Of a stretch of DNA of 64,000 nt, positions 27,554-35,199 are shown piece by piece. The stretch comes from RUG11198 sp964600615. GTDB taxonomy: Bacteria; Bacillota_I; Bacilli_A; RF39; UBA660. Under the pieces are notes generated by a model. It made no database searches and had not been told where the DNA came from. It was given only the letters and a program-made list of their open reading frames with translations. The position numbers and the translations under genes were made by a program. Each line of letters begins with the position of its first letter. The first letter of the stretch is position 1. Location of the stretch: the NCBI GenBank assembly GCA_964600615.1, contig CAZRJK010000001.1, forward strand, positions 62,001 to 126,000, given 5' to 3'.

Positions 27554-28423
27554 ATGAAAAACATTAACTATTATGAAGAAAAAAACTCTAAAATAAGAAA
27601 TACTTTAAATTCTACTTCACCAAATTGGAGTAAAGATCAAATAATTCGTTTTCTATATAAAAACCTTTCTTATTTTGTAAAAAGAGATCTCCATTTCTTC
27701 TTACAAAATAACGAAGGAAAACAAAAACAAATATCTAATGGAATTATCGATAGATTTCCTAACATAATTTGTTATACCTTAGCAGAATTCTATTGTGCTG
27801 CTTTCAAAGAATTTGGCATAAATGCTAATATAACACAAGCTAATAGTTCATCAATACCTCTATATGCAATAGTAATAGAAGGAGATTATGGAAATTATTA
27901 TCTAAATCCCTTAGAAGATTTATTTCTAAACCAATATGGATTAAAACCAAAAGCTTTTGGTTTTATCCCTAAATATAAAACAATAAATACCAAATATCCC
28001 AATCTTATTAAATTACCAAAAGAATACTTAACTGAATTAGATAAAAGCCTAAATTTTACTTATCTAGACGATTATTTCAAAGAATTAAAACTAATCATGA
28101 AAAACTATCCCACCGCATGTACATTTCTTAACATAGAAAATAATCCCAGAAACAAAGATCTAAGAGAACAAAAAGTAAATTATATCTCTAATAATTTAAT
28201 AAATAAAGGAAAAGTACACGGTATCTATGAAAGAGCCCAATTATATCATTTCTTAGATGAAAATCTATTAAATAAAACAGAAAAAAAACATACCAAAGTA
28301 TTTATTGAAAATGATTCAACAAATAAACCATTTATCTCATATAACATTATAAAATTAGATGAAACAATTACCTATCATGAAGAAAAAACAGATAAAGGCT
28401 ATACTCTAATAAAACATCGTTAA
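27554..28423 (+). CDS. Unrecognised 289-residue protein, weakly transglutaminase-like
   Basis: The stretch NIICYTLAEFYCAAFKEFGINANIT followed by LYAIVIEGDYGNYYLNPLEDL recalls the Cys helix and following strands of transglutaminase-like proteases. No clear His is present at the second catalytic position, so an active enzyme is not supported. The C-terminus is basic and ends in a terminator hairpin. It is the last chromosomal gene before the left end of the integrative element. Confidence 0.6.
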   Translation: MKNINYYEEKNSKIRNTLNSTSPNWSKDQIIRFLYKNLSYFVKRDLHFFLQNNEGKQKQISNGIIDRFPNIICYTLAEFYCAAFKEFGINANITQANSSSIPLYAIVIEGDYGNYYLNPLEDLFLNQYGLKPKAFGFIPKYKTINTKYPNLIKLPKEYLTELDKSLNFTYLDDYFKELKLIMKNYPTACTFLNIENNPRNKDLREQKVNYISNNLINKGKVHGIYERAQLYHFLDENLLNKTEKKHTKVFIENDSTNKPFISYNIIKLDETITYHEEKTDKGYTLIKHR

Positions 28424-28438
28424 TACGATGTTTTTTTT
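28411..28438 (+). terminator. Intrinsic terminator
   Basis: AAAACATCGT / ACGATGTTTT stem (28411-28420 with 28425-28434), loop TAAT, T8 tail, overlapping the stop codon. Confidence 0.88.
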
Positions 28439-28461
28439 CTTTAATTTAAATTTATAAAAAT

Positions 28462-28508
28462 GCTCTCTTCCCCCTGAAGAGAGCGATTAACTTATGTCGC
28501 TCTCATTT
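28462..28508 (+). other. Competing hairpins at the left element end
   Basis: GCTCTCTTC (28462-28470) pairs with GAAGAGAGC (28476-28484). The same GAGAGC extended to GAGAGCGA can instead pair with TCGCTCTC (28497-28504), which is followed by ATTTTT. The 15-bp att repeat forms one arm of the first hairpin. Confidence 0.6.
28470..28484 (+). repeat. Candidate attL core
   Basis: CCCCCTGAAGAGAGC, identical to 40165-40179. Rejoining the flanks would restore the hairpin GCTCTCTTC-CCCCT-GAAGAGAGC in the empty chromosomal site. Confidence 0.75.
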
Positions 28509-28517
28509 TTGTTAAGA

Positions 28518-28527
28518 AATATAAGGG
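28518..28527 (+). repeat. Inner end repeat, left
   Basis: AATATAAGGG, repeated in the same orientation at 40151-40160 near the right end. It may be a secondary integrase/Xis site, or an alternative att core. Confidence 0.5.
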
Positions 28528-28562
28528 TTTTACTGATTTTATTAATCTCTAAAAATAGGATT

Positions 28563-28581
28563 AGGTACCAATTAGGTACCA
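28563..28581 (+). repeat. Arm-type site pair, left
   Basis: AGGTACCAATTAGGTACCA: two AGGTACC boxes with an 11-bp period. It matches 40042-40060 at 18 of 19 positions. Confidence 0.7.
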
Positions 28582-28650
28582 TTTTTATTTTTAATGTTAA
28601 TTATTATGCAGATATTATACAAGAAAACATTATAAATATACGTTTGGATA

Positions 28651-28659
28651 TGATATAAT
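28651..28659 (+). promoter_or_regulatory. Extended -10 of PIN-GNAT-EVE gene
   Basis: TGATATAAT, followed by GGGAGG and the ATG at 28689. Confidence 0.55.
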
Positions 28660-28688
28660 AGATACTATTAATCAGGGAGGTTTGCAAT

Positions 28689-30182
28689 ATGGAAAAAATA
28701 CTATTAGACACTAATATGTTTATATATTTAGAAGATTATGCAGTTACTGAAGAAAAAGTTGCAACCTTGACAAAAAGACTTTTTGATTCTGATCAATATA
28801 AAATTGTAATTCATCCCAAGACAAAAGAAGAAATATTAAAAATAAAGGAAGAAGAAAAGAGAAATATATTCTTTTCAAAAATTTCAGTATATAAGGAAAT
28901 AAAATCGGCACCTATTGCAACTGAAAAATTTCACAATCTCGTTGGATGTAGTAATAGTCATGATGCAATTGATAACGAGTTATTATTTTCAATACATAGA
29001 AATTGTGCTCAATACTTAATTACAAATGATAAGGATTTAATTAAAAAAGCCCAAAAAGTTGACCTTAGTGATCGTGTTTTGTCAATTGACCAAGCACTTG
29101 AAAAATTTCAAGAAAATTCTTCAGAAGATATTAGAAAACCAGTATTTGTTAATTACAAATATTTACATGAATTAGATATAAACGACGATTTCTTTGATTC
29201 ATTAAAAAAAGATTATGCAGGATTTGAAGAATGGTTTAAAAGGAAACAATTAGATGAAGCACAAGCATACGTAACTGAATTTGATGGACATTTGACATCA
29301 TTTTTGATGCTTAAGGTGGAGGACAAAAAAGAGAAATACAAAAATTTTCTGAAGCCATTTAAACCAGCTATGCGACTAAAAATATCAACTTTAAAAGTTA
29401 CGGACACCGGTAAACGAATAGGAGAAACATTCATTAAAATTATCATGGTTAAAGCAATAAAGGAGAGAGTTGATGAAATTTATGTAACTGTATTTGATAA
29501 ACAAGAGTACTTAATAGATATGCTTGAAAGCTACGGATTTAAAAAATATACTAAAAAGAAAACTTTAAGATCTGATGGTGAATATGAATTAGAAAATGTT
29601 ATGGTAAAAAGTATGAAGAATAAAGAAAACTATTATCCTTTTTTTGAAATAGATAATAACAGAATATTTCTTGTTCCAATACGTGATAATTACCATCATT
29701 TGCTATTTCAAGAATCAGAAAGACAAATTCAATTGAGTTTGGAAGATTTTCAGGGCAAAAACACTGCGTCTAACTCATTAAAAAAAGCATATTTGTGTAA
29801 TTCAAAAATAAAGCAAATACAAAAAGGATCTATTTTGTTATTTTATTCATCAGGCGCTAAAAAAGCAATTACGTCATTAGGAATTGTTGATGCAGTATTT
29901 AAGCAATTTAATAGTTTTGAAGAATTATATAATTTGGTAAAAAAGAGAACAGCTTATGATGAACAAGAACTCAGAAAAAATTATAGGAGCGATAAATTAG
30001 TAATATTATTTAAATTATATTATTCTTTTGATAATTATGTTGACTTTAAATATCTAAAAGATAATGGAATAGTTAAAGGAGCAATTCAATCCATACAGCA
30101 TATAACAAAAGAACAATTATTAGAAATCCTAGATAAGTGTAAAATGGACAAAGAAATATATTTAATCGACAAAAATATATAA
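28689..30182 (+). CDS. PIN - GNAT - EVE/PUA-like three-domain protein
   Basis: 497 residues. A PIN nuclease domain (1-140) has LLDTNMF (Asp7), HDAIDNELLF and ITNDKDL, the acidic residues of this RNase fold. A GNAT acetyltransferase-like domain (about 150-310) includes GKRIGETFIKIIMVKAI and LIDMLESYGFKKY. A C-terminal EVE/PUA-like domain (about 318-495) includes FLVPIRDNYHHLLF, KGSILLFYSS and SLGIVDAVFKQF. Such fusions suggest cleavage and/or acetylation of an RNA recognised by the EVE domain, as in toxins or anti-phage effectors. Function here is inferred. The next gene encodes a separate ASCH protein with its own promoter. Confidence 0.82.
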   Translation: MEKILLDTNMFIYLEDYAVTEEKVATLTKRLFDSDQYKIVIHPKTKEEILKIKEEEKRNIFFSKISVYKEIKSAPIATEKFHNLVGCSNSHDAIDNELLFSIHRNCAQYLITNDKDLIKKAQKVDLSDRVLSIDQALEKFQENSSEDIRKPVFVNYKYLHELDINDDFFDSLKKDYAGFEEWFKRKQLDEAQAYVTEFDGHLTSFLMLKVEDKKEKYKNFLKPFKPAMRLKISTLKVTDTGKRIGETFIKIIMVKAIKERVDEIYVTVFDKQEYLIDMLESYGFKKYTKKKTLRSDGEYELENVMVKSMKNKENYYPFFEIDNNRIFLVPIRDNYHHLLFQESERQIQLSLEDFQGKNTASNSLKKAYLCNSKIKQIQKGSILLFYSSGAKKAITSLGIVDAVFKQFNSFEELYNLVKKRTAYDEQELRKNYRSDKLVILFKLYYSFDNYVDFKYLKDNGIVKGAIQSIQHITKEQLLEILDKCKMDKEIYLIDKNI

Positions 30183-30188
30183 ATATTG

Positions 30189-30197
30189 TGATATAAT
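30189..30197 (+). promoter_or_regulatory. Extended -10 of ASCH gene
   Basis: TGATATAAT overlapping the region just after the upstream stop; AGGAGG follows before the ATG at 30224. Confidence 0.55.
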
Positions 30198-30223
30198 ATT
30201 ATATATAGTAGGAGGTAGATAAA

Positions 30224-30598
30224 ATGTGTAAAATTTTAATGCCAATAAATCCTGAATATGTTGATGAGATTCTTTCTGGAAACAAAAAATATGAATATAG
30301 GAAAATAAAAGCAAAAAGGGATAAAATTGATAAAATGATTATTTATTCCACTTCGCCAATAATGAAAGTTGTTGCTGAAGTTGATATAGTAGATATACTT
30401 GAAGATTCTCCTCAAAAAATATGGGAACAAACAAAAAAAGATTCTGGTATAACAAAAGAATTCTATGTTAAATATTATAAAAACAGAGAAAAGGCTATAG
30501 CCTATAAATTAGGAAATATTAAAGTATATGATAAACCAAAAAAACTTTGTGATATTGGAATAAATTATGTTCCACAATCCTTTGTTTATATGGATTAA
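30224..30598 (+). CDS. ASCH domain protein
   Basis: 124 residues. The ASCH (PUA-like) pattern is clear: MPINPEYVDEILSGNKKYEYRK, then MIIYSTSPIMKVVAEVDI, and the C-terminal SPQKIWEQTKKDSGITKEFYVKYYK. These domains bind RNA or nucleotides. It lies 41 nt after the PIN-GNAT-EVE gene but with its own promoter, which fits a toxin/antidote or reader/effector pair. It shares its terminator with the convergent integrase gene. Confidence 0.88.
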   Translation: MCKILMPINPEYVDEILSGNKKYEYRKIKAKRDKIDKMIIYSTSPIMKVVAEVDIVDILEDSPQKIWEQTKKDSGITKEFYVKYYKNREKAIAYKLGNIKVYDKPKKLCDIGINYVPQSFVYMD

Positions 30599-30626
30599 AA
30601 ACCGATGTATTAATCATCGGTTTTAT
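30596..30626. terminator. Bidirectional terminator between ASCH and integrase genes
   Basis: AAAACCGATG / CATCGGTTTT stem with loop TATTAAT; A and T runs on the two sides. Confidence 0.85.
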
Positions 30627-30627
30627 A

Positions 30628-31740
30628 TTATTCTAATTTATCAATTAAATCAACTACTTCATTTAAAGCAGAGTTAAATAGATGTGTATAAGTGTTTAAT
30701 GTTTCTTCTATTTTAGTATGGCCTAGATATTTAGCAACAACAGTTATATTAGCTCCATTATTAACGAGTAGAGAAGCACATGAGTGTCGGAAGTCATGAA
30801 TCCTAATTTGAGGAACACCAGCTAATTTACAGTTACGATTTTTTCTTGATGTAATGGTATTACTTGCAACAGGAAAAGCATCACCAATAACAAAGTAATC
30901 ATCATTGAATCCATACTCTTTAGATATCTCATTTTTGAGCATTTTAAGGTCGTTTAAGAGCACTTTATTAAGTGGCAGGGTTCTTATACTACTTTTAGTC
31001 TTTGGAGTAGAAAATTGGAACTCTTTAACCGAACCACCACGATCTGTAATTTGCTTTTTAACAGATAAGGTTTTATTAACAAGATCAACATTTTTCCAAG
31101 TCAATCCTCTAAGTTCACCTTTTCTTAATCCACAATAATATAATATTTCAAACATAACTTTACTTTGTAAATTATTTTCAACAGAAATAAATTGTTTCCA
31201 TTGATCATAAGTAAAATACATCATTTCTTTTGGTATATCAGAAGCATTACTAAACTTAGTCATTTTATTATAAACTTTATTAAGATTAAAATCATACCAG
31301 GTCATAGCAAAGTTTAATACTGATTTTAGAAATTTTAATATATCATTTTTATATCTTGTTGAAATATTAGTTTCATTCATTTGCTTTTTCCAATTATCAT
31401 AGTGATTAATATTAAAATCTTTTAGTTTGATATTTAATAAAATTTTTAAATGGATTCTTTTATTACCATAATTATATAAAGTAGTAGGCTTAACCTCAAT
31501 AGTAGAAGTTCTATTCTCTATAAATATATCAATCATTTCATCTAAGGTTATTTTATCCATATTTTCATGTCTATGTATCTTTAATCTAAATTCAAGTTCG
31601 GCGTCTTCTGCTTCTTTTTTAGTAGCGAATTTACCAGACTTGTACTGTGCGTTTCTACCATCTATATCTTGATATCTAATTCTAAAAAACCAGGCACGAC
31701 CATCTTTAGTTTTACCAGATTTTGCTTTATAAACTCCCAT
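30628..31740 (-). CDS. int: Tyrosine recombinase integrase
   Basis: 370 residues from the Met at 31740; the open frame extends to 31800 but the proper start MGVYKAKSGKTKDGRAWFFRI opens the N-terminal arm-binding domain and has AAGGAG upstream. A SAM-like core-binding domain follows, then the catalytic domain with YYCGLRKGELRGLTW (Arg), HDFRHSCASLLVNNG (His-x2-Arg), YLGHTKIEETLNTYTHLF (His and nucleophile Tyr). This is the Tn916/phage-type integrase family. Its arm-binding domain probably recognises the AGGTACC pairs near each element end. Confidence 0.96.
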   Translation of the reverse strand: MGVYKAKSGKTKDGRAWFFRIRYQDIDGRNAQYKSGKFATKKEAEDAELEFRLKIHRHENMDKITLDEMIDIFIENRTSTIEVKPTTLYNYGNKRIHLKILLNIKLKDFNINHYDNWKKQMNETNISTRYKNDILKFLKSVLNFAMTWYDFNLNKVYNKMTKFSNASDIPKEMMYFTYDQWKQFISVENNLQSKVMFEILYYCGLRKGELRGLTWKNVDLVNKTLSVKKQITDRGGSVKEFQFSTPKTKSSIRTLPLNKVLLNDLKMLKNEISKEYGFNDDYFVIGDAFPVASNTITSRKNRNCKLAGVPQIRIHDFRHSCASLLVNNGANITVVAKYLGHTKIEETLNTYTHLFNSALNEVVDLIDKLE

Positions 31741-31815
31741 TATATCATCATCTCCTTGTATGAATAAAAGCATAGTGATATAATGTAAATGGAAACCCAA
31801 TTACATTATTAAATG

Positions 31816-31838
31816 TTAAAGTTGTGCTAAACTTTTAA
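31816..31838. repeat. Long inverted repeat, left arm
   Basis: Contains TTGTGCTAAACTTTTAA. It is the reverse complement of 32133-32154 apart from one inserted base. The two arms bracket the whole control region. Confidence 0.75.
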
Positions 31839-31853
31839 TTTGTGTTTCTATTT

Positions 31854-31885
31854 GATCTACTGCGCCAACAGTAGGTCTTTTTTTA
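31854..31885 (+). terminator. Terminator-like hairpin in the control region
   Basis: GATCTACTG / CAGTAGGTC stem (one G-U pair), loop CGCCAA, T7 tail. It would stop plus-strand transcription before the iterons and xis. Confidence 0.65.
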
Positions 31886-32007
31886 TGACATTATAAGTGT
31901 GTTGTAATGTTAACATACTTTAGAAACTTAATCAAATAGTTTGATTTCTACCTGACTGTACCCAATATAACACAATAGAATCAAAAATCAATATGATAAA
32001 TAAAAAA

Positions 32008-32045
32008 TGACAGTTAGTGACAGTAAGATGACAGTTAATGACAGT
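32008..32045 (+). repeat. TGACAGT direct-repeat array
   Basis: Four TGACAGT copies starting at 32008, 32018, 32029 and 32039, spaced 10, 11 and 10 bp, i.e. one per helical turn on one face of DNA. This is typical of protein-binding iterons for Xis, a regulator or an initiator. Confidence 0.8.
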
Positions 32046-32132
32046 TAAATATGTGTTATAGTGATTATAGTTGTTAATAAAATATACTTTTATTATTTAA
32101 AAATTCACAGTATATGTTTATTACAATTAGTT

Positions 32133-32154
32133 TTAAAAGTTTAGCACACTTTAA
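32133..32154. repeat. Long inverted repeat, right arm
   Basis: TTAAAAGTTTAGCACACTTTAA, mate of 31816-31838. It lies directly upstream of the Xis-like gene. Confidence 0.75.
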
Positions 32155-32178
32155 TGAATGATAGAAAGGGATGGAAAA

Positions 32179-32433
32179 ATGAATAGTGAGAAATTAAATG
32201 CTGAACAAATATTAGAAGTTGCTTCAAGTCAATGGGCTACTGCTAAGGATATAATGTTACTTGGTAGTGTGGGTAGAAATAAAGCTTACGCGATTAGAAG
32301 TGAAATAGCGTTAGCTTTATACAATGATAATACTAAACACAGAAACAGAGGATTAGTACCTATGGTAGAAGTATTAAAATACTTTGATATAGATCTAAAT
32401 TATTTAAAAGATATTTTAGCATTACATAAATAG
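32179..32433 (+). CDS. Small HTH protein, excisionase-like
   Basis: 84 residues from ATG 32179, preceded by AAAGGGAT (an upstream ATG at 32158 lacks a good site). QWATAKDIMLLGSVGRNKAYAIRSEIALAL reads as a winged-helix/HTH DNA-binding segment and RGLVPMVEVLKYFDI closes it, like the short Xis or DUF3173-type proteins beside integrases in Gram-positive integrative elements. It lies divergently from int across the iteron-bearing region, which supports a role in excision or regulation. Confidence 0.6.
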   Translation: MNSEKLNAEQILEVASSQWATAKDIMLLGSVGRNKAYAIRSEIALALYNDNTKHRNRGLVPMVEVLKYFDIDLNYLKDILALHK

Positions 32434-32565
32434 ATACCCCCCGGAGGAAAAGAGATAATTATAAAATTAATTTCAAGACCGACCAGCCACCTATATTCAC
32501 ACAATCATAAATTTTCCGTGAGTTTTTTGGAAAATGATTGCCAAACGAAACAAAAATGTTTTTGG

Positions 32566-32631
32566 AATCAAATTCAAATCAAGTTACAATCAATTTTAAA
32601 TCAAACTAAAATCAAAATTAAACCAAATGAA
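32566..32631 (+). repeat. Six-unit 11-bp iteron array
   Basis: AATCAA starts at 32566, 32577, 32588, 32599 and 32610, and AACCAA at 32621: an exact 11-bp period over 66 bp, with variable bases between boxes. Confidence 0.88.
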
Positions 32632-32646
32632 ATGATTCACCTCCTA

Positions 32647-32686
32647 GGATAAGGATAAAGGATAAGGATATGGATAAGAATAAGAA
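32647..32686 (+). repeat. GGATAA short tandem array
   Basis: Four GGATAA and one GGATAT units separated by zero to two bases, then degenerate GAATAAG copies. It could arise by slippage or serve as further binding sites. Confidence 0.65.
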
Positions 32687-32748
32687 AAGAATAAAGAATA
32701 TATTTTATTGTACTATTACTACTACAATAAAAAAGAGATTAGCAATCA

Positions 32749-33072
32749 CTAATACTCAATTATTTTGAAGTCCAAAGGATCCTCACTGATTATTTCTAAA
32801 GAATATTTTAACCTGAGTAGTTTAATTACTTCGGCTTTCATTTTTTTATAATTCTTACATATCAGATTAAACGTATCATATGCAGAATTAAAATGTTGTT
32901 TAAAAGTTGCTTCCCACATGGCATTTCTGTAGAATGAACTAGCAATATAAAATGCTATAACTTCAGGAATAACATATTCTTCCAAATAACTATCATAATT
33001 ATCATAAAAAGGATCAATAACCTTTTCACATTCTTCATCGCTTATATCTTCATCAGTACATTTTCTTAACAT
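32749..33072 (-). CDS. Unrecognised 107-residue acidic protein
   Basis: Start at the Met at 33072, with GGAGGTG just upstream. Acidic N-terminus (CTDEDISDEECEKVIDPFYDNYDSY) then a helical region with YIASSFYRNAMWEATFKQHF and a basic helix. No family recognised. It lies between the iteron arrays and the restriction nuclease, transcribed away from the latter. It might be a regulator or phage-related host-takeover protein; this is a guess from position. Confidence 0.55.
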   Translation of the reverse strand: MLRKCTDEDISDEECEKVIDPFYDNYDSYLEEYVIPEVIAFYIASSFYRNAMWEATFKQHFNSAYDTFNLICKNYKKMKAEVIKLLRLKYSLEIISEDPLDFKIIEY

Positions 33073-33188
33073 AAACACCTCCGTATGTATTAATCGCTCT
33101 AAATAAGAAATATTACAAGTGTATTCATATGAAAAAAGCAGTTTTTATGTTAAAATATTATTAGGTGAGAACTTAATGAGGTGGTAAA

Positions 33189-35198
33189 GTGAAGTCTAGT
33201 ATTAAAATATATGGTGACAATATTATAGAATGTGAAAGAATGGTTGATTTAATCTTTTCTAATGTTAATATCAAAAAAATTAAAAGGGAGTTAAGCTCAA
33301 TATCTTGTATGAAAGTAGATTCGATAATAGAGTTTAATGATGAAACGTTAGAATTATCATTGGAACTTTATCCTGGGTTTAACAAGCAAACATCTGATAG
33401 ATGGGATAATAATATTTTTGATGTACTGAAACCAAAAGGTTCGTTTTTAAATGAAACACCAGATGTATTATTAGTAAAAGAAGAAAATGGGTTCGAAAAA
33501 GTATTATTGGGTGTTGAATTTTGCAGTGCATTACAAGCTGGAAATCAAGCTTGGCAAAGAAGTGGTAGAGCATATTCTACTGCCAGATCGGGAATACCTT
33601 ATCTGTACATTGTAGAATTTACTAAGTATGAATTGGATAATAAAAGGAATAGAAAAGCACTGAGATTTCCTAATCCTGCAATACCATTTAGCTACTTAAA
33701 TTATTCTATAGAAAATGGGGATCTGTTAGCACAAGTATACTTTAAAGGAGAAGAATATCAGCCAACTTTTGATAGTAAATTAAAAAAATTCAGTAGTGAT
33801 ATATTTGGAGAACAAGAAGTATCAAAATATATAATGAACCTGATATTAGAACGTGATGTTTCTGATTATGAGAAGAATATAATTGATAAAAATTATCAGA
33901 TGGTAGAAGATTTATCCAAAAGTACTTCATCATCAAAAGCATTTGATTTTACGGATTGGGAAAATATATATAGAAATAAATTAGATATTTTGGATTATGC
34001 CAACACCAAGAATAAATTCAAGTTTAATAAAAAAATATCATCAAAGGCTTCCTCAGATAAAATAAAAAAATTTCAAGCAATAGTTAATAAATATAGTATA
34101 GGTATTGGAAGTTCAGATTTGCCTTTTGGATTAATTCCTAAAAATTCAAAAAAACAATTTATAAAAGAATTAAAGATGATTTATCCGTTTAATGAAGAGA
34201 ATATTGATTACAATAAACATATGATTATATGTATGATAAAGGGTTTTAAACCACGTGGAGATGATAATCGACCTGATAGGGGAATACTACCTTTTATTGC
34301 TATGCTAGTTGGAGAAGATTGTGAAATATTGACTTACTTATATGGACCATTATATAAACAATACTATAGTCATATTCTTAAAGATGAAATATTGAATTTA
34401 CAAACAAATGGGTTATGGAAATCAATTGTATCATTAAGTAATTATATTCTTGTCGAATCCGATATATTAGGAACAGATAATCATTTAAGTATATTAAAAG
34501 ATAACACTAATAATAAGAAATTAATGTTAGAAAGAAAAAATGAAGAAATTTTAATGAAGATATCAAATGTTCCAAATCACTTGTCAGAAAATGATGTAGA
34601 TTCAATAATACATATTTTATTTAAATATATTTTTGAAAACAATTCTTATGAGGGTATGTGTAATCCACCAGGAGGAGATTGGAGTGGATTATCATTAATT
34701 GGTGAAAAAGAATATAGATGGTTGTCTTTGCCGAGAGTAAGCGATAATTCTAAAAGACCAGATCATGTTATACAATTATTTAATATATTAGATGAATCAA
34801 TTATTCTATCCATAGAATCAAAGGATAAGGCAAACAATTTGGAAAATGAAATAGGAGTCCAATTAAAAAAATATATAACTGATTTAACAAATTATATACC
34901 AAGTGTAGAAAGAATAAAGTATACAAAAGACTGGGACATTTCTAGCAGTAAAGCAAGCATATCATTAAAATATTTATTAAGTGGAATAGCATATATAAAA
35001 GATCGTGATATTAGTTATAGTTCACTTTTTGATAAGCATAAATGTGATGTAATTTTTGAATTAATACCACAAAAAGAAAATAATAATTGGATTATTAAGA
35101 TAATAACAAAAAGCATGCATAAACAAATTTTTGAAAAATTATTGCGACAAAAAAAGAATGGGTTTGAAAATATTATCATAGAATTAGTAATTATTTAG
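33189..35198 (+). CDS. Type II restriction endonuclease-like protein
   Basis: 669 residues from a GTG at 33189 with GAGGTGG upstream. The clearest nuclease signature is RPDHVIQ (Asp525) plus IESKDK (Glu543, Lys545), a PD-(D/E)xK site in the C-terminal third. An N-terminal PDVLLVKEENGFEKVLLGVEFC has the same spacing but lacks the Lys, so it may be a degenerate copy or recognition domain. It converges on two adenine/cytosine-N4-type methylase genes and ends one base from them, which supports a restriction-modification system. Recognition site unknown. Confidence 0.75.
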   Translation: MKSSIKIYGDNIIECERMVDLIFSNVNIKKIKRELSSISCMKVDSIIEFNDETLELSLELYPGFNKQTSDRWDNNIFDVLKPKGSFLNETPDVLLVKEENGFEKVLLGVEFCSALQAGNQAWQRSGRAYSTARSGIPYLYIVEFTKYELDNKRNRKALRFPNPAIPFSYLNYSIENGDLLAQVYFKGEEYQPTFDSKLKKFSSDIFGEQEVSKYIMNLILERDVSDYEKNIIDKNYQMVEDLSKSTSSSKAFDFTDWENIYRNKLDILDYANTKNKFKFNKKISSKASSDKIKKFQAIVNKYSIGIGSSDLPFGLIPKNSKKQFIKELKMIYPFNEENIDYNKHMIICMIKGFKPRGDDNRPDRGILPFIAMLVGEDCEILTYLYGPLYKQYYSHILKDEILNLQTNGLWKSIVSLSNYILVESDILGTDNHLSILKDNTNNKKLMLERKNEEILMKISNVPNHLSENDVDSIIHILFKYIFENNSYEGMCNPPGGDWSGLSLIGEKEYRWLSLPRVSDNSKRPDHVIQLFNILDESIILSIESKDKANNLENEIGVQLKKYITDLTNYIPSVERIKYTKDWDISSSKASISLKYLLSGIAYIKDRDISYSSLFDKHKCDVIFELIPQKENNNWIIKIITKSMHKQIFEKLLRQKKNGFENIIIELVII

Positions 35199-35199
35199 A

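Larger units (their letters stand above)
31741..32178. promoter_or_regulatory. Divergent int-xis control region
   Basis: About 440 nt without a gene. It holds a 22-23 bp inverted repeat (31816-31838 and 32133-32154, containing GTTTAGCAC), a plus-strand terminator-like hairpin at 31854-31885, an imperfect palindrome around ATCAAATAGTTTGAT (31929-31952) and a four-copy TGACAGT array (32008-32045). It separates the minus-strand integrase from the plus-strand Xis-like gene, as expected for the integration/excision switch. Confidence 0.7.
32434..32748. other. Gene-free segment with two tandem arrays
   Basis: No ORF with a ribosome site was seen. It contains ACCCCCCGGAGG (32438-32449), a GTGAGTTTTTTGGAAAA tract, the 11-bp AATCAA array (32566-32631) and a GGATAA-rich array (32647-32686). 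The layout resembles an origin or initiator-binding locus of a small element, but no replication initiator gene was identified. Confidence 0.55.

Noticed and set aside
32438..32449. CCCCCCGGAGG tract as a possible oriT nick region
   Set aside because: No relaxase gene in the element and no clear flanking inverted repeat, so a transfer origin is not supported.
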